From: Alphaproteobacteria bacterium
Lineage (GTDB): Bacteria; Pseudomonadota; Alphaproteobacteria; SMXP01
Assembly (NCBI GenBank): GCA_004356335.1
Contig: SMXP01000149.1
Coordinates: 1 to 13,717, forward strand
DNA length: 13,717 bases
Direction: 5' to 3'
In this document: positions 1 to 7,290 of the stretch, one piece after another
Layout: every line of letters starts with the position of its first letter
How positions within the stretch are numbered: the first letter of the stretch is position 1
Position numbers and translations under genes: made by a program
Notes under the pieces: generated by a model
Database searches by the model: none
Seen by the model: the letters and a program-made list of their open reading frames with translations, nothing else
Told to the model about the DNA's origin: nothing

Positions 1-298
1 CCAACACGCCGCCGCCGCCGCCCACCGCGATGATAGCGCGTCCACCGCAAAGCTCATTCAATGTCAAGAGTGCATTGGTCATAATAAGTGGATGCATCTC
101 CATTGGACTCACCGCCAATGGCCCCAATCGCACCCTTTGTGTTGTTTGTGCGGCGCGCGCCAAACTCAAAAAAGGACTACGTTCCGACGCGTAGCTCGAC
201 GACCAAACCGCACGGACACCGTAGCCTTCAGAAAGTTCGCTCAATTCTGCCGTTTCGCTCGGTGACGTAAATTCACTAAGGATGATATCGACATGCAT
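1..298 (-). CDS. LLM-class flavin-dependent oxidoreductase, N-terminal part (cut by window edge)
   Basis: This is an open frame of 99 codons starting with ATG at 298 on the minus strand and leaving the window at base 1 without a stop. The translation begins MHVDIILSEFTSPSETAELS. It continues with a segment like the luciferase-like monooxygenase fold: a GYGVRAVW strand, an ERSPFLSLARAAQTT helix, RVRLGPLAVSP, then a helix followed by NELCGGRAIIAVGGGGG. Known members (bacterial luciferase type, F420- or FMN-dependent) use reduced flavin to oxidise small substrates in the cytoplasm. An AAGG-type ribosome site lies just upstream of the ATG. The C-terminal two thirds are outside the window, so cofactor and substrate cannot be judged. 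The family call is fairly secure; the function is not. Confidence 0.82.
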   Translation of the reverse strand, partial: MHVDIILSEFTSPSETAELSELSEGYGVRAVWSSSYASERSPFLSLARAAQTTQRVRLGPLAVSPMEMHPLIMTNALLTLNELCGGRAIIAVGGGGGVL

Positions 299-392
299 AT
301 CTGCCTTATCCCTCTTTTTTGGTGCCTATCGCGACCACTATGGCCATATCCTAGAACGATTCCGGCAAGCCTCCGGACGTTTTGCGTCCTGT

Positions 393-496
393 TAGAGTGT
401 TTCCAGGAAAAGTGGACCCGGTTTTCCGTCCGGAAACACGATAAAACAATAACTTAGGGTCAGGTTTTGATTCCATCAAAACCGGAAAGACCCTAG
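393..496 (-). repeat. RIME-like two-hairpin repeat, copy A
   Basis: This 104-base copy is inverted relative to the other seven. Read on the minus strand it starts CTAGGGTC and ends GGAAACACTCTA. Hairpin 1 has outer arms TAGGGTC/GACCCTA and inner arms GGTTTTGAT/ATCAAAACC. Hairpin 2 has outer arms GTGTTTCC/GGAAACAC and inner arms GGAAAA/TTTTCC. It is nearly identical to the copy at 13341-13446 and to the ends of the copy at 9168-9325. The resemblance to RIME1 is from memory. Confidence 0.88.
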
Positions 497-566
497 AGCC
501 TGTCTCACTTGAACAATACCACAGCGCACACGCCATTCATGGCCAATTTGCCAGGAGGTTTCCCAC

Positions 567-626
567 ATGGTCAGAAAATTTGTCGGCATTTATGGCGACC
601 CCGGGAACAAGCATACTAGGTCCTAA
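567..626 (+). pseudogene. 19-codon open frame with strong ribosome site; possible remnant of a reductase gene
   Basis: ATG at 567 is preceded by AGGAGGT with good spacing, better than the sites of several real genes here. The frame reads MVRKFVGIYGDPGNKHTRS and stops at 624-626. The first residues, a basic start then a VGIYGDPG-like beta-strand and loop, recall the N-terminus of NADPH-dependent FMN reductases. Those enzymes often accompany luciferase-like monooxygenases such as the one encoded divergently upstream. No continuation was recognised after the stop. It may be a truncated gene start, a short leader peptide, or chance. Confidence 0.28.
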
Positions 627-728
627 CGTCAAGCCTCTTCGTTGAACGTGAGACCATCCATATCACAAGTATTCTTATGGGGTCTTATGCTGGGCAATTG
701 AATTTTCATTTGGGATGAGGGTGAGAAA

Positions 729-2345
729 ATGACCAAAAGGCACAGGCTATTTAATTTATCACTCTTCCTCACGGCAGCGACAATTTCCGCAAGCGCGTTG
801 GCGGCAGAATGTACGATTGATTCAAATATCATCGACCGAGGCGAACAAAAGACGCTTCTCCTTTGCGGTGCCAATATCACAGCTGATTATGTACTTGATG
901 GGCTATCGGATGCCAAAATTATCACTGACTACCAACAGTATATTGGCAAATGCGATTTCACCGTAAATCAACCGGGTCTATTTCTTGAAGTACGCGCGGA
1001 GGACGACGCAAATCCCGCATCTTTGCGGGTGCTGGATCGCAACACGGATGAGGTTCTATGCGATCCGATCGCAATCGACGTACCGCAACGGATTCATTTG
1101 AAGGACGCGTCACTGACAAACACGGATTTTGGTGATCCATCTATTCACTTGCTCTCAATCCGTGGCGAGGAATCTCTGGACTTGTCACAATCATGCTCGC
1201 AAGAAATGATTTTCCCACAAGGCAAAGGGCCCTATTTGTCATTATTGTCCCGTCAGGAATTGGAAAGTCTCTCAATAGAGGGCTCAGCTAAACCACCCCA
1301 GTGCACCAAGACATCCATAAACGCTCTCGTCAGAATTCGAGGACAACAAAGATCTCGAGCAAAGATTGTCATTCCCAACATACGCCACAATGGCGAAGAC
1401 ATTGAGGGTGTTGCCTATGCAACGCTTCCGCCCGCCCCATGGCAATCTTCCATGAAGCAAGAGGACGCAAAATACATCGATGTGGACGGCATTCGTACCC
1501 GCTATTTTGAAAAGGGAGAGGGGGATGCACTGGTATTGGTCCATGGCGGCCAGGCCTCGTCCGCCGGTTCCAATGCCTGGTCGTGGATTCAGAATTTTGA
1601 CGGCCTCGCTGAGCATTTTCATGTTTACGCGCTCGACAGACTGGGACAGGGCTACACGGATAATCCCAAAACCGAAAATGACTACCAACATTACTATGAA
1701 AGAGTCATTGAACATTTCGATGGCTTCATAAAGGCGCTGGGGATCGAGAAAGTTCATCTTATGGGACAATCCCAAGGCGGTTGGCCGGTCACGCGATATG
1801 CCGTCGATCACCCCGATCTGGTAAGTTGTCTGGTAAACGTCGACACCGGCATTGTCTCACCACTCGATCCACAGGGACGCGTGTCTAAATTCTATAGGTA
1901 TCAATCGGCCAATCTTCATCCCCCTGAAGGACCAACGGCCGCAAGCATTCGAAGAGGCATGAAATTTTACTCTTATACGCTCAATAATCTTACTGAAGCC
2001 AAAGCTCAAAGAACTCTTGAACTGTCGCATACGCCCAGGAAGAAGGAAGCGGCCGCACAATTGGGCAAGCTTAGAATGAGTGTCGCCCACCCATATTTTC
2101 AGGCTCTCAAAAAAACGTTGCTGCAAGAAATCGAGGACGGGAAACTTAAGGCGCCGACTCTCATCATATGGGGACTGAATGACCCCGAAGGATCATATGA
2201 TTCAGGCGTCAAGCTTTTTAAGCTCATCAGCTCTACCAATCCGGAAACGGAAATGCACGTATTCGGCAATGCGGGCCATCAGGCCTTTATTGAATATCCC
2301 GAGAAATTCAACGAGGTTGTGGTAAGATTCTGCAGTCGCTACTAG
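729..2345 (+). CDS. exported alpha/beta hydrolase with Cys-bearing N-terminal domain
   Basis: This 538-residue protein has a Sec-type signal peptide: basic MTKRHR, a hydrophobic stretch to about residue 22, and likely cleavage after ASALA (25). Residues 26-240 form a domain I do not recognise, with six cysteines (28, 46, 75, 111, 156, 192) that could form disulfides in the periplasm. Residues 248-538 are an alpha/beta hydrolase similar to meta-cleavage-product hydrolases: HGG oxyanion loop (272-274), nucleophile elbow GQSQG with Ser348, acid Asp485 in GLNDP, and His517 in GHQAF. The chosen ATG follows a GAGGGTGAG ribosome site. The stop codon TAG (2343-2345) is the first part of the adjacent repeat, yet the fold looks complete. 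The TPP enzyme follows after only the repeat, suggesting co-transcription. Substrate is unknown; an ester or C-C bond hydrolase role is inferred from the fold. Confidence 0.88.
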   Translation: MTKRHRLFNLSLFLTAATISASALAAECTIDSNIIDRGEQKTLLLCGANITADYVLDGLSDAKIITDYQQYIGKCDFTVNQPGLFLEVRAEDDANPASLRVLDRNTDEVLCDPIAIDVPQRIHLKDASLTNTDFGDPSIHLLSIRGEESLDLSQSCSQEMIFPQGKGPYLSLLSRQELESLSIEGSAKPPQCTKTSINALVRIRGQQRSRAKIVIPNIRHNGEDIEGVAYATLPPAPWQSSMKQEDAKYIDVDGIRTRYFEKGEGDALVLVHGGQASSAGSNAWSWIQNFDGLAEHFHVYALDRLGQGYTDNPKTENDYQHYYERVIEHFDGFIKALGIEKVHLMGQSQGGWPVTRYAVDHPDLVSCLVNVDTGIVSPLDPQGRVSKFYRYQSANLHPPEGPTAASIRRGMKFYSYTLNNLTEAKAQRTLELSHTPRKKEAAAQLGKLRMSVAHPYFQALKKTLLQEIEDGKLKAPTLIIWGLNDPEGSYDSGVKLFKLISSTNPETEMHVFGNAGHQAFIEYPEKFNEVVVRFCSRY

Positions 2346-2498
2346 AGCGTTTCCGAACTTAACAGAATCGCGAAAACGCTCTAAGTCTTTGTTTTATCGC
2401 GCATTCGGACGGAAAACCGGGCCCGTTCATCCCTTCAATCGATCCACTGGATCGATTGACCTTGGCAAGGACGGTTTTCACTCCTGAATGCGCTTTAG
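2342..2498 (+). repeat. RIME-like repeat, copy B (long variant)
   Basis: This 157-base copy starts CTAGAGCG and ends GCGCTTTAG. Hairpin 1 has arms AGAGCGTTT/AAACGCTCT and hairpin 2 has outer arms GCGCATTC/GAATGCGC. Hairpin 2 carries about 52 extra bases relative to the short copies. They include a perfect palindrome with arms CAATCGATCC (2436-2445) and GGATCGATTG (2449-2458), then an imperfect GACCTTG/CAAGGAC dyad. The tail restores an inner pairing, AAAACCG with CGGTTTT. It occupies almost the whole gap between the hydrolase stop and the ribosome site of the TPP enzyme. Confidence 0.88.
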
Positions 2499-2504
2499 GG
2501 AGGA
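2497..2504 (+). promoter_or_regulatory. ribosome binding site fixing the TPP-enzyme start
   Basis: AGGGAGGA ends four bases before ATG at 2509. This favours 2509 over the in-frame ATG at 2488, which lies inside the hairpin arm of the repeat and has no ribosome site. The last two bases of the repeat overlap the first bases of this site. Confidence 0.75.
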
Positions 2505-2508
2505 AACC

Positions 2509-4386
2509 ATGAGAGCACTTATCAAGAAATTCCTGGATGAGGATCTTTCGCGACGAGACTTTGGCAAAGCCATGATGGCCATGGGCTTCAGCGCCGCGGC
2601 CATCGAGTCGGTTTTGAGCTCGGTCGCCTATGCCGCTAGCGAACCCTCAGGAGACGGTTTTGAATTTACCGGGACTGGTGGCGAAATCCTAGCCGAATGC
2701 CTGAAGGCGGCGGATGTTGAATATATTTTTGACGTCAACTCGACGGGCCAAGTGTCGTTTTACGATGCGCTGGCGGCCCGGCCCGAACTCAAGATGATCG
2801 TCGCCTTACAAGAAGGCCAAGGCATGAGCATGGCTCAAGGCTACGAACTTGCGAGCGGTAAGACGGCGGTTCTATTTGTCCCCAGCATTGGCATTCCCAA
2901 TACCATGAGCAACCTTTACAACGCCTGGAAAGATAGGTCCGCCATTGCCGTCTTTTCGGACGGAGGAACGACTGAAGATGCCGGTCGCGACGGCTTCCAA
3001 CAAGTCGACGATTGGCTTCAGCCAACCGAGCAATTCACCAAATGGCGTTGGCAATTGAAGCATCCCAATCGCATAAGTGAAATGGTGAGACGGGTTATCA
3101 AAGTGGCCGGTACGCCGCCGGGTGGTCCTGTCTATCTGCGCATTCCGTCAAATATTTTAAATGCAAAAAACGTCACACAAACGATTTATCCTCAAAGCAA
3201 GTTCGAAATTCCCCTTCAAATGGAGCCCAAAGCCGAGCTCATCGATGAGGCGGCGCGGCTTATACTTGAGGCGGAAAATCCCATGATCAATGCCGGTGGC
3301 GAAATAACCCGCGCCGGAGCGAACGACGACCTCTTGGAACTGGCCGAACTTTTGTCCATACCAGTCGCGCAAGCGCACAGCATGTATGGCGATTTTCCGT
3401 TCCAGCATCCGTTGTTTACCGGATTTAGCTCCATGGGCTTGCCAAGGGGCATTCGTCAAACCGACGTTTTCCTAAATCTTGGCGGTCAGATGCCGGATCC
3501 ATCCATCATGACGGCGCCCCTGCCAAGCCAGACCAAAGTCATCAATGCACGGCTCGAATACGACGCAATCAGTAATGTATATCCCAATGAGGTGGCTATT
3601 GCTGCAGGGATGAAGGAAACCATCCGGGCCCTGATTGATTCTATTAAGTCGATGGCAACCGCATCACAAATCGAAAAGACACGCGCGGATCGGTTGGTCA
3701 AAGCGGAGAGCAATTTCGCCGCCGCAGCCGAACGACGCAAAAAGCGAGCCCAGCCGACTTGGAACGATAGTCCCATCCATCTCGAGCGTTTTTGTTTTGA
3801 GATGGACAAAGCCCTTGATGACAACGCGATCATTGTGTCGGAAGGGGGCGGACGCACCCCTTACAATTGGATGGATTTCAGTAAGGGCAAAAAAACGCTG
3901 ATTGGGCGGACAACGGGACACGCATTGGGCTGGGGTGTCGGCGCGACACTTGGCGTTAAGATCGCTCGACCGGATCAACAAGTTGTCGGCATTGTGGGCG
4001 ATGGCGGGCTTTTGTTTGGTCAACTGGAAAGCTTTTGGACCGCATCCCGTTACAATATCCCGATCATCTTGATCATATTGAACAATCACAGCTACGACGG
4101 TGAGCGCGGACGAATTTTCATGAATTCCTATGTGGCTCAGAACAACAAAGATCTGTGGAAGGACATGTCGTGCTATCTCGGTAATCCCGATATTGACTAT
4201 CTGAGTATCGCCAAAGGCTTTGACATTGACGGTGCCAGGGTCACCGAGCCGGACCAAGTCAAAGCTGCCATCGAACGCGCCGCGGCGGTAACGCGGGAAG
4301 GCCGACCCTTTATCATCGACGCAGAGATCGCCCGCAAAGGACCAGGTGCCGAGTCCACATGGCATCCTGACGTCTCTATCGGCTGA
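2509..4386 (+). CDS. Tat-exported thiamine-pyrophosphate-dependent enzyme (acetolactate synthase/benzoylformate decarboxylase superfamily)
   Basis: This 625-residue protein has an N-terminal SRRDFGKAMMAMGFSAAA stretch (14-31): a twin-arginine motif at R15-R16, a weakly hydrophobic helix, and likely cleavage near 42-43 (VAYAA). The rest has the three-domain TPP-enzyme layout. In the PYR domain (about 55-220), Glu102 in ALQEGQGMSMAQGYE is the likely cofactor-activating glutamate. A middle domain spans about 240-390. The PP domain (about 420-620) has the cofactor/Mg motif GDG at 497-499 and NN at 525-526, with the usual 25-residue spacing. Family members make or break bonds next to a carbonyl, for example decarboxylating 2-oxo acids; the exact reaction here is unknown. 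Most relatives are cytoplasmic, so the signal is notable. Tat export fits a protein that folds with its cofactor before transport. It is probably co-transcribed with the exported hydrolase. Confidence 0.88.
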   Translation: MRALIKKFLDEDLSRRDFGKAMMAMGFSAAAIESVLSSVAYAASEPSGDGFEFTGTGGEILAECLKAADVEYIFDVNSTGQVSFYDALAARPELKMIVALQEGQGMSMAQGYELASGKTAVLFVPSIGIPNTMSNLYNAWKDRSAIAVFSDGGTTEDAGRDGFQQVDDWLQPTEQFTKWRWQLKHPNRISEMVRRVIKVAGTPPGGPVYLRIPSNILNAKNVTQTIYPQSKFEIPLQMEPKAELIDEAARLILEAENPMINAGGEITRAGANDDLLELAELLSIPVAQAHSMYGDFPFQHPLFTGFSSMGLPRGIRQTDVFLNLGGQMPDPSIMTAPLPSQTKVINARLEYDAISNVYPNEVAIAAGMKETIRALIDSIKSMATASQIEKTRADRLVKAESNFAAAAERRKKRAQPTWNDSPIHLERFCFEMDKALDDNAIIVSEGGGRTPYNWMDFSKGKKTLIGRTTGHALGWGVGATLGVKIARPDQQVVGIVGDGGLLFGQLESFWTASRYNIPIILIILNNHSYDGERGRIFMNSYVAQNNKDLWKDMSCYLGNPDIDYLSIAKGFDIDGARVTEPDQVKAAIERAAAVTREGRPFIIDAEIARKGPGAESTWHPDVSIG

Positions 4387-4716
4387 AGCCATTCAATGGC
4401 GATGCGTTTAGGTCAAAGACCAAATGAATCCGTTGACCGGTCATAGCAATGATCAGGTCAAACGTCATCGATTTACCCGCCTCTGCTTGTCCTTCGTTTA
4501 AGCTTTCTCTGCAGGCAAGCGACAAGTTCCCAGTGTCTCTTCCTAAAATCCGATCCGCAAATATCATAACAAGTTGCGATTATATTTTCATGTTCTCAGG
4601 AGAAGAATCAGCCGGCTGTTCAGGCAGCAAAGCAGTCATATCTGTGATGTGAGCCACAGACTTTCCCAAACCCGGAAAGTTATACTTTTCCTACACGCGG
4701 CGATGTGCGGCAAAAA

Positions 4717-4744
4717 TTGACCAAGTAAATCAATATGTTATCAT
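4717..4744 (+). promoter_or_regulatory. possible sigma-70-like promoter upstream of the tRNA relic
   Basis: TTGACC (4717-4722) and TATCAT (4739-4744) are separated by 16 bases and lie just upstream of the decayed tRNA copy. This could be a surviving tRNA promoter, or a chance match in AT-rich sequence. Confidence 0.3.
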
Positions 4745-4752
4745 TGGACACC

Positions 4753-4801
4753 CTAACTACGAATCTAGCGGTCGGGGGTTTGAATCCCTTCCGGCGCGCC
4801 A
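4753..4801 (+). pseudogene. tRNA-Arg 3'-half relic
   Basis: Bases 4760-4801 match the intact tRNA-Arg at 4986-5027 in 39 of 42 positions, from the anticodon loop through the variable loop and T arm to the terminal CCA. Similarity extends weakly back to 4753 over the 5' anticodon stem, with one missing G. The acceptor 5' strand and D arm are absent, so it cannot make a tRNA. The flanks do not resemble those of the intact gene, so this is not a simple tandem duplication. A segment running from anticodon loop to 3' end is the usual footprint left at the far end of an element integrated in a tRNA gene. Confidence 0.8.
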
Positions 4802-4950
4802 CTTGGAAGCCTTTGTCACGCGTGGGCCGTCGCGGCGGTGATTTAGTCGGTGATTTAAATGTCAATGCACCGCATAATAATGGCAGGCAAACCGCCGGTT
4901 TGTATATTTTGTTTGATTTCCTTGGGGTCGTGTTGTTTGAATTTTGATTT

Positions 4951-5027
4951 GCGCCGGTAGCTCAGCTGGATAGAGCACTAGACTTCGAATCTAGGGGTCG
5001 GGGGTTCGAATCCCTCCCGGCGCGCCA
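4951..5027 (+). tRNA. tRNA-Arg (anticodon UCG)
   Basis: This 77-base gene includes an encoded CCA. The acceptor stem GCGCCGG pairs with CCGGCGC. The D arm is GCTC/GAGC, and the anticodon arm is CTAGA/TCTAG around loop CTTCGAA, giving anticodon TCG, which reads CGA. The variable loop is five bases and the T arm carries the TTCGAAT loop. All stems pair. It is isolated, with no neighbouring tRNA except the relic 150 bases upstream. Confidence 0.97.
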
Positions 5028-5447
5028 TTTAAATCAATAGCTTGTGTCCATATCTGAGGACCCGTCGTCTTCCGAGTTCCCAATTAGGTCGCCGCAATCA
5101 AGCATCGATTCCAAAAAATCTGTGTTTGACCCCGAGAGTGGCGTTCCCGCCGTCGATCAAGGCGTAATCCATATGGCCTCGCGCCCTTTTTGGATCTCCC
5201 TTTTCCCGTAGGGACGCTGCCATGACAGAATAACGCCATAGGTCGTATCCAGCCGCCTGTTGCGTCGCTCTGACATTAACCAAGCAGCGTTTTGATATCT
5301 AACGGAAATTACCTGTTCGAGGCGCCTTGGTTAATGAGCGTAAAGAAACTGTTTATCTTAAAGTTGCAATTTTATGCACGATAGTAACAAAAAATATCGC
5401 GTTGGCAAAACTCGGAGCACAACGCCGTTAATTCATTGGGTGCTGTT
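5028..5447. other. intergenic region downstream of tRNA-Arg
   Basis: No gene is supported in these 420 bases. A 61-codon minus-strand frame (5098-5283, TTG start) has no ribosome site or recognisable domain and was not accepted. An inverted repeat sits at 5274-5336. The last 100 bases are AT-rich and probably hold the promoter of the small membrane protein, but no clear -35/-10 pair stands out. Confidence 0.5.
5274..5336. repeat. 11-bp perfect inverted repeat around a 41-base loop
   Basis: Arms CATTAACCAAG (5274-5284) and CTTGGTTAATG (5326-5336) are perfectly complementary. Outside them CGCT and AGCG could extend the stem if a four-base bulge is allowed. It is unrelated to the RIME-like family. 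It might be a protein-binding dyad or a trace of a small element; chance is also possible. Confidence 0.4.
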
Positions 5448-5597
5448 ATGGTGAAGATCCTCTTCCTTGTTCTGTTTCTGGTCATGATGCTTCTTTTGGG
5501 CTTGGCCATCTTTCGTTTCATGAACCGACTGACCAAAAGAGTGATGAAACAGAACGGCCCAGATGACTATATTTATCTGCATCGCTTCGACGAATAG
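5448..5597 (+). CDS. 49-residue single-span membrane protein
   Basis: ATG at 5448 opens a 49-codon frame ending TAG at 5595-5597. Residues 1-24 are MVK followed by a strongly hydrophobic helix rich in Leu, Phe, Val and Met. Next comes a basic segment (RFMNRLTKRVMKQ) and a polar tail ending DDYIYLHRFDE. This layout, hydrophobic helix first and then positive charges, predicts an inner-membrane peptide with its C-terminus in the cytoplasm. The ribosome site is weak (GGGTG). A RIME-like repeat begins four bases after the stop. I do not recognise a family. The organised amino-acid pattern and amphipathic tail support a real gene, but its size leaves doubt. Confidence 0.55.
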   Translation: MVKILFLVLFLVMMLLLGLAIFRFMNRLTKRVMKQNGPDDYIYLHRFDE

Positions 5598-5601
5598 CCG
5601 G

Positions 5602-5706
5602 CTAGAGCGTTTCCGAACTTAACAGAATCGCGAAAACGCTCTAACTCCTTGTTTGGTCGCGTTTTTGGACGGAAAACCGGGTCCACTTTTCCTGAAAACG
5701 CTCTAA
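5602..5706 (+). repeat. RIME-like two-hairpin repeat, copy C
   Basis: This 105-base copy starts CTAGAGCG and ends ACGCTCTAA. Hairpin 1 has arms AGAGCGTTT/AAACGCTCT. Hairpin 2 has outer arms GCGTTTT/AAAACGC, where other copies have GCGCATTC/GAATGCGC, and inner arms GGAAAA/TTTTCC. Both sides of the outer arm changed together. It lies between the small membrane protein and the MFS gene; the 190 bases after it hold nothing recognised. Confidence 0.9.
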
Positions 5707-5897
5707 GACGCGTGCCGATTTCTTAAGATTCAGACCGAGTGATCTCCCCATCCCGTCGAACTTTCTCGTGGATGAGCGATTATCATGTAGCTTTTGCCAA
5801 GGCACCAGAGTGGCGTTAGACTTGGTGATCCCGCTTGTGGTGATTCGACAAGCCCGGGGCAAGAAGGGGCGAACGATTGGGTTAGGGGAAAGCCTAA

Positions 5898-7283
5898 ATG
5901 TGGCAGACATCGCCGTTATCCGATCCGAGTTTTCGCAGATTATTTTCTGCGCAGGTCATTGCTCTTGTCGGCACGGGGCTTAGCACCATTGCCCTAACGT
6001 TGCTGGCCTACGACCTGGCTGGCGGCAATGCGGGTATCGTATTGGGCACAGCGCTTGCCGTGAAAATGGTCGCTTACGTGGTTTTCGCCCCCATCGTGGG
6101 CGGGCTTGCCCATCGGCTGCCAAGAAAACGACTTCTCATATCGTTCGACATCATCCGTGCCCTGATTGTTCTTGCTATGCCGTTTGTGCAGACCATATGG
6201 CACATATATGCTCTTATCTTTCTGCTTAACTTATTTTCGGCCGGTTTCAAGCCGGTTTTTCAAGCAACGATTCCGGATATTCTGCCCGACGAACGCAAAT
6301 ACACACGCGCCCTATCCCTATCCCGGCTTGCCTATGACCTGGACAATTTGTTGAGTCCGCTCCTCGCCGGCTTGGCGCTCCTTTTTCTGACCTACACCTC
6401 GTTGTTCGTGGCAAATTCGATCGCGTTTTTGGTCTCGGCGGTTCTCATTTCCGTAACGCTGGTACCCAAGGCTGCACATGTCGACAGATTGGGCAACATA
6501 TGGGATGAGATCAGCTTTGGTCTTCGGTCTTATCTGAAGACACCGCGTCTTAGGGGATTGCTGGTGCTTTATCTCGGTGTCGCCAGCGCCAGCGCTATGG
6601 TTATCGTCAACACCGTGGTGTATGTGCGGGTCAATCTTGGCGGCTCGGAAGCGGATACCGCCCTGGCATTGGCCGCCGCGGGCGGCGGGTCCATGATTGC
6701 CGCTCTAAGCGTGCCGTGGCTCCTGGATCATATCTCCGACCGACCCGTCATGTTGAGTGGGGCTGTTATAATGGCTGTCGGACTGCTTTTGGCGGCAAGC
6801 GGACCCCAGCTTTCAGGCCTGCTTCTGGTATGGTTTGTGGTCGGATTTGGCTGGTCGTTGGTACAAACCCCGGCCGGACGCGTGATCAACCACTCCGCTG
6901 CCCCGGCCGATCGGTCGGCCTATTTTTCTGCGCAATTTTCATTATCCCATGCCTGCTGGCTGTTGGCCTATCCGGTCGCGGGATTCATGGGCGCGACGTT
7001 TGGCATCGAAACCACCAGTCTCATTATGGGTCTCGCCACACTGGTTTTCACTCTATTGGCGGCTGTGCTTTGGCCGTCGGAAGTTACGCATGTTCTCGAA
7101 CATGATCATCACACGGCGAACCATAACCACTCGCACGACCACGACGATCATCATCGGCATGACCATGACGGCAAAGATCCCCAAGAACCCCACACCCACA
7201 CCCATCAACATGAACCCCTACGGCACGCCCACTGGTTTTATGTGGACGATCATCACCAGATCTGGCCAGAACCCCTGAAATAA
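5898..7283 (+). CDS. MFS transporter with His-rich C-terminal tail
   Basis: This 461-residue inner-membrane protein has about twelve hydrophobic segments across residues 15-392. The basic AHRLPRKRLL loop (71-80) between segments 2 and 3 is typical of the major facilitator superfamily, and the overall look is DHA3-like (drug/metal efflux). Residues 398-453 are a hydrophilic tail with 20 histidines in HDHH, HNHSHDHDDHHRHDHD and HTHTHQH runs, ending near HAHWFYVDDHH. Similar tails occur in NreB-type nickel-resistance exporters and related MFS proteins, where they are thought to bind divalent metals. A GGGGAAAG ribosome site supports the ATG. The gene converges on the nitrile hydratase operon, a metalloenzyme, so a metal-handling role is attractive but inferred. 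Transport direction and substrate cannot be read from sequence. Confidence 0.88.
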   Translation: MWQTSPLSDPSFRRLFSAQVIALVGTGLSTIALTLLAYDLAGGNAGIVLGTALAVKMVAYVVFAPIVGGLAHRLPRKRLLISFDIIRALIVLAMPFVQTIWHIYALIFLLNLFSAGFKPVFQATIPDILPDERKYTRALSLSRLAYDLDNLLSPLLAGLALLFLTYTSLFVANSIAFLVSAVLISVTLVPKAAHVDRLGNIWDEISFGLRSYLKTPRLRGLLVLYLGVASASAMVIVNTVVYVRVNLGGSEADTALALAAAGGGSMIAALSVPWLLDHISDRPVMLSGAVIMAVGLLLAASGPQLSGLLLVWFVVGFGWSLVQTPAGRVINHSAAPADRSAYFSAQFSLSHACWLLAYPVAGFMGATFGIETTSLIMGLATLVFTLLAAVLWPSEVTHVLEHDHHTANHNHSHDHDDHHRHDHDGKDPQEPHTHTHQHEPLRHAHWFYVDDHHQIWPEPLK

Positions 7284-7290
7284 AGGCGGG

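Larger units (their letters stand above)
299..728. other. intergenic region between divergent genes
   Basis: About 430 bases lie between the divergently read flavin oxidoreductase and the exported hydrolase. They hold one minus-oriented RIME-like repeat (393-496), a small perfect hairpin with arms GGACG (375-379) and CGTCC (385-389), and a 19-codon open frame with a strong ribosome site (567-626). Promoters for both flanking genes should lie here, but no convincing -35/-10 pair was found. Confidence 0.6.
4387..4950. other. long intergenic region with tRNA relic
   Basis: These 564 bases contain no gene I can support. The first bases hold small dyads: GCCATT/AATGGC directly after the TPP-enzyme stop and TGACCGGTCA at 4434-4443. 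Neither has the T-run of a classical terminator. A possible promoter lies at 4717-4744 and a decayed tRNA-Arg 3' half at 4753-4801. The short open frames on both strands show no recognisable protein features. Confidence 0.55.

Noticed and set aside
2488..2508. Upstream ATG as start of the TPP enzyme
   Set aside because: It lies in the hairpin arm of the repeat without a ribosome site; ATG at 2509 has AGGGAGGA and starts just ahead of a normal twin-arginine signal.
3664..4392. 242-codon minus-strand frame opposite the TPP enzyme
   Set aside because: The plus-strand frame has clear family motifs over the same bases; this one is a shadow with no family features.
4449..4652. 67-codon plus-strand frame after the TPP enzyme
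   Set aside because: It has no ribosome site or protein-like pattern and overlaps another open frame on the opposite strand.
5098..5283. 61-codon minus-strand open frame after the tRNA
   Set aside because: It needs a TTG start, has no ribosome site and no recognised domain; an overlapping frame is equally open.
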